Shown here: one piece after another, positions 4,503 to 5,439 of the stretch
Numbering within the stretch: the first letter of the stretch is position 1
Layout: every line of letters begins with the position of its first letter
From: Desulfurococcales archaeon
GTDB taxonomy: Archaea > Thermoproteota > Thermoprotei_A > Sulfolobales > WAQK01
Length of the DNA: 5,439 nt
NCBI GenBank assembly: GCA_027016915.1
Contig: JALURJ010000092.1
Location: 1-5,439 of the forward strand
Direction of reading: 5' to 3'
Translations under genes and position numbers: made by a program
Notes under the pieces: model-generated
Databases searched by the model: none
Told to the model about the DNA's origin: nothing
Seen by the model: the letters and a program-made list of their open reading frames with translations, nothing else

Positions 4503-5439
4503 ATGGCTGGCAGGCTCACTTTGGATGGCTACAGGATAGTTCTGGGGCTCACGGGGAGCGTAGCAGCCTATAGGTCCATCGACTTGGCAAGGGAGCTGAT
4601 CAGGAGGGGTGCCCAGGTAACCGTGGCCATGACCAGGGATGCTGCTAGGATGGTTGGCCCCATGCTTCTAGAATGGGCTACTGGCAGCAAGGTCTACACC
4701 GAGTTTGGAGGAGTGGATAACCACATAGAGCTGACCGACCGGAGCGACGCCCTCATAGTTGCTCCGGCAACGGCCAACACTCTAAGCAAGATGGCGTGGG
4801 GCGTGGCCGATACCACTGTGTCGCTGCTGGCCCAGAGCTTCCTGGGCACCGGCAAGCCTGTACTGGTGGTTCCAGCCATGCATGTTCACCTTTACCAGTC
4901 CCCGGCCGTGAGGGAGGCTTTGGATAGGCTTAGGGGGATGGGCGTTGAGGTGGTTGAACCCCTCGTTGAGGAGGGTAAGGCTAAGTACCCGCCCATGGAC
5001 GAGCTGGTGTGGCGCATAGAGGCCTTCCTTCTTAGGGGTAAGGATCTGTCGGGTCTGCGTGTACTGGTAACCGCTGGCCCGACGAGGGAGCATATCGATC
5101 CTGTCAGGTTCATCTCCAACCCCAGTACCGGTAGGATGGGTGTAGCGGTGGCGCTTGAGGCTGCGTATAGGGGGGCTGAGACCCACCTGGTCCACGGCCC
5201 TCTCTCCGTCCCCCTGCACCGCGGCTTGGCTTCAAGGCACCGGGTGATCTCCACGAGGGAGATGGTTGAGAAGACGGTGGAGGTGGCTAGGAAGGTTAAG
5301 CCTCACATAGTAGTGCTTGCCGGGGCGCCTGCCGACTACGAGCCTCTGGAGAGGAGCGGGGAAAAGATACCGACGAGCCTGGGGGAGCTAAGGCTAACCC
5401 TGCGCCCTACACCCAAGGTGGCTGAGGCCCTTGCCGAGG
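4503..5439 (+). CDS. coaBC: Bifunctional phosphopantothenoylcysteine decarboxylase / phosphopantothenate-cysteine ligase (CoaBC, Dfp), 3' end outside window
   Basis: This CoA-biosynthesis enzyme joins 4'-phosphopantothenate to cysteine (CoaB domain) and decarboxylates the product to 4'-phosphopantetheine with FMN (CoaC domain). 312 residues are visible before the window ends. CoaC part: GLTGSVAAYRSIDLAREL (15-32), catalytic His in GGVDNHIEL (H74), APATANTLSKMAWGVADTT (87-105) for FMN, and PAMHVHLYQSP (124-134), corresponding to the PAMN-type substrate motif with His for Asn. CoaB part from about 184: VLVTAGPTREHIDPVRFISNP (N206), STGRMG (208-213) and LAGAPADYEP (272-281) with K288 in the place of the catalytic Lys. 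The bacterial consensus SSGKMG reads STGRMG here. There is no Cys in the visible part, so the decarboxylase Cys of the E. coli enzyme is absent and its region reads EEGKAKYPPMDEL, a pattern I associate with archaeal members. ATG 4503 is chosen from the strong ribosome site 6 nt upstream. Domain fusion is intact. Confidence 0.93.
   Translation, partial: MAGRLTLDGYRIVLGLTGSVAAYRSIDLARELIRRGAQVTVAMTRDAARMVGPMLLEWATGSKVYTEFGGVDNHIELTDRSDALIVAPATANTLSKMAWGVADTTVSLLAQSFLGTGKPVLVVPAMHVHLYQSPAVREALDRLRGMGVEVVEPLVEEGKAKYPPMDELVWRIEAFLLRGKDLSGLRVLVTAGPTREHIDPVRFISNPSTGRMGVAVALEAAYRGAETHLVHGPLSVPLHRGLASRHRVISTREMVEKTVEVARKVKPHIVVLAGAPADYEPLERSGEKIPTSLGELRLTLRPTPKVAEALAE

Noticed and set aside
4694..5254. 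Minus-strand open frames opposite coaBC
   Set aside because: They are shadows of coaBC, which is unmistakable on the plus strand from its motifs.

Overview
The window reads as GC-rich archaeal chromosome, most likely from a hyperthermophilic crenarchaeon of the Desulfurococcales (Aeropyrum-like). This is inferred from three things: a four-subunit pyruvate-type ferredoxin oxidoreductase, an N-terminal acetyltransferase very close to the Sulfolobus Ard1 enzyme, and an archaeal-style CoaBC. Arg AGG and Ile ATA codons, GTG/TTG starts and strong GGAGGTG-type ribosome binding sites agree with it. The species assignment is a guess from style. The archaeal assignment is firm.

Layout from left to right. 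(1) The 3' end of a plus-strand gene (1-333) resembling the C-terminal half of a nitrilase-superfamily carbon-nitrogen hydrolase. (2) After a 23-bp convergent gap comes a compact minus-strand operon, transcribed right to left: porG (gamma), porD (delta, two [4Fe-4S] clusters), porA (alpha), porB (beta). Adjacent genes overlap by 4 bp or are separated by 2 bp. (3) Divergent from porG, across a short control region carrying a 14-bp perfect palindrome, is a plus-strand gene for an unrecognised soluble protein of about 122 residues. (4) Convergent to it, with only 3 nt between stop codons, is a minus-strand Ard1/RimI-type acetyltransferase gene. (5) After a 168-bp divergent spacer lies coaBC on the plus strand, cut by the right edge of the window.

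Metabolic picture: the Por complex would oxidatively decarboxylate a 2-oxoacid (most likely pyruvate) with CoA, giving acetyl-CoA, CO2 and reduced ferredoxin. The acetyltransferase uses acetyl-CoA to modify protein N termini. CoaBC makes 4'-phosphopantetheine on the way to CoA. Three of the recognisable loci therefore turn on CoA/acetyl-CoA, but they sit on different strands and need not be co-regulated.

No mobile element, CRISPR array, tRNA or rRNA was seen. The least explained items are the 122-residue protein divergent from por, the palindrome between them, and a GC-rich spacer before coaBC that can fold into a closed two-hairpin structure ahead of a strong ribosome binding site. I found no clear evidence of a wholly new system.
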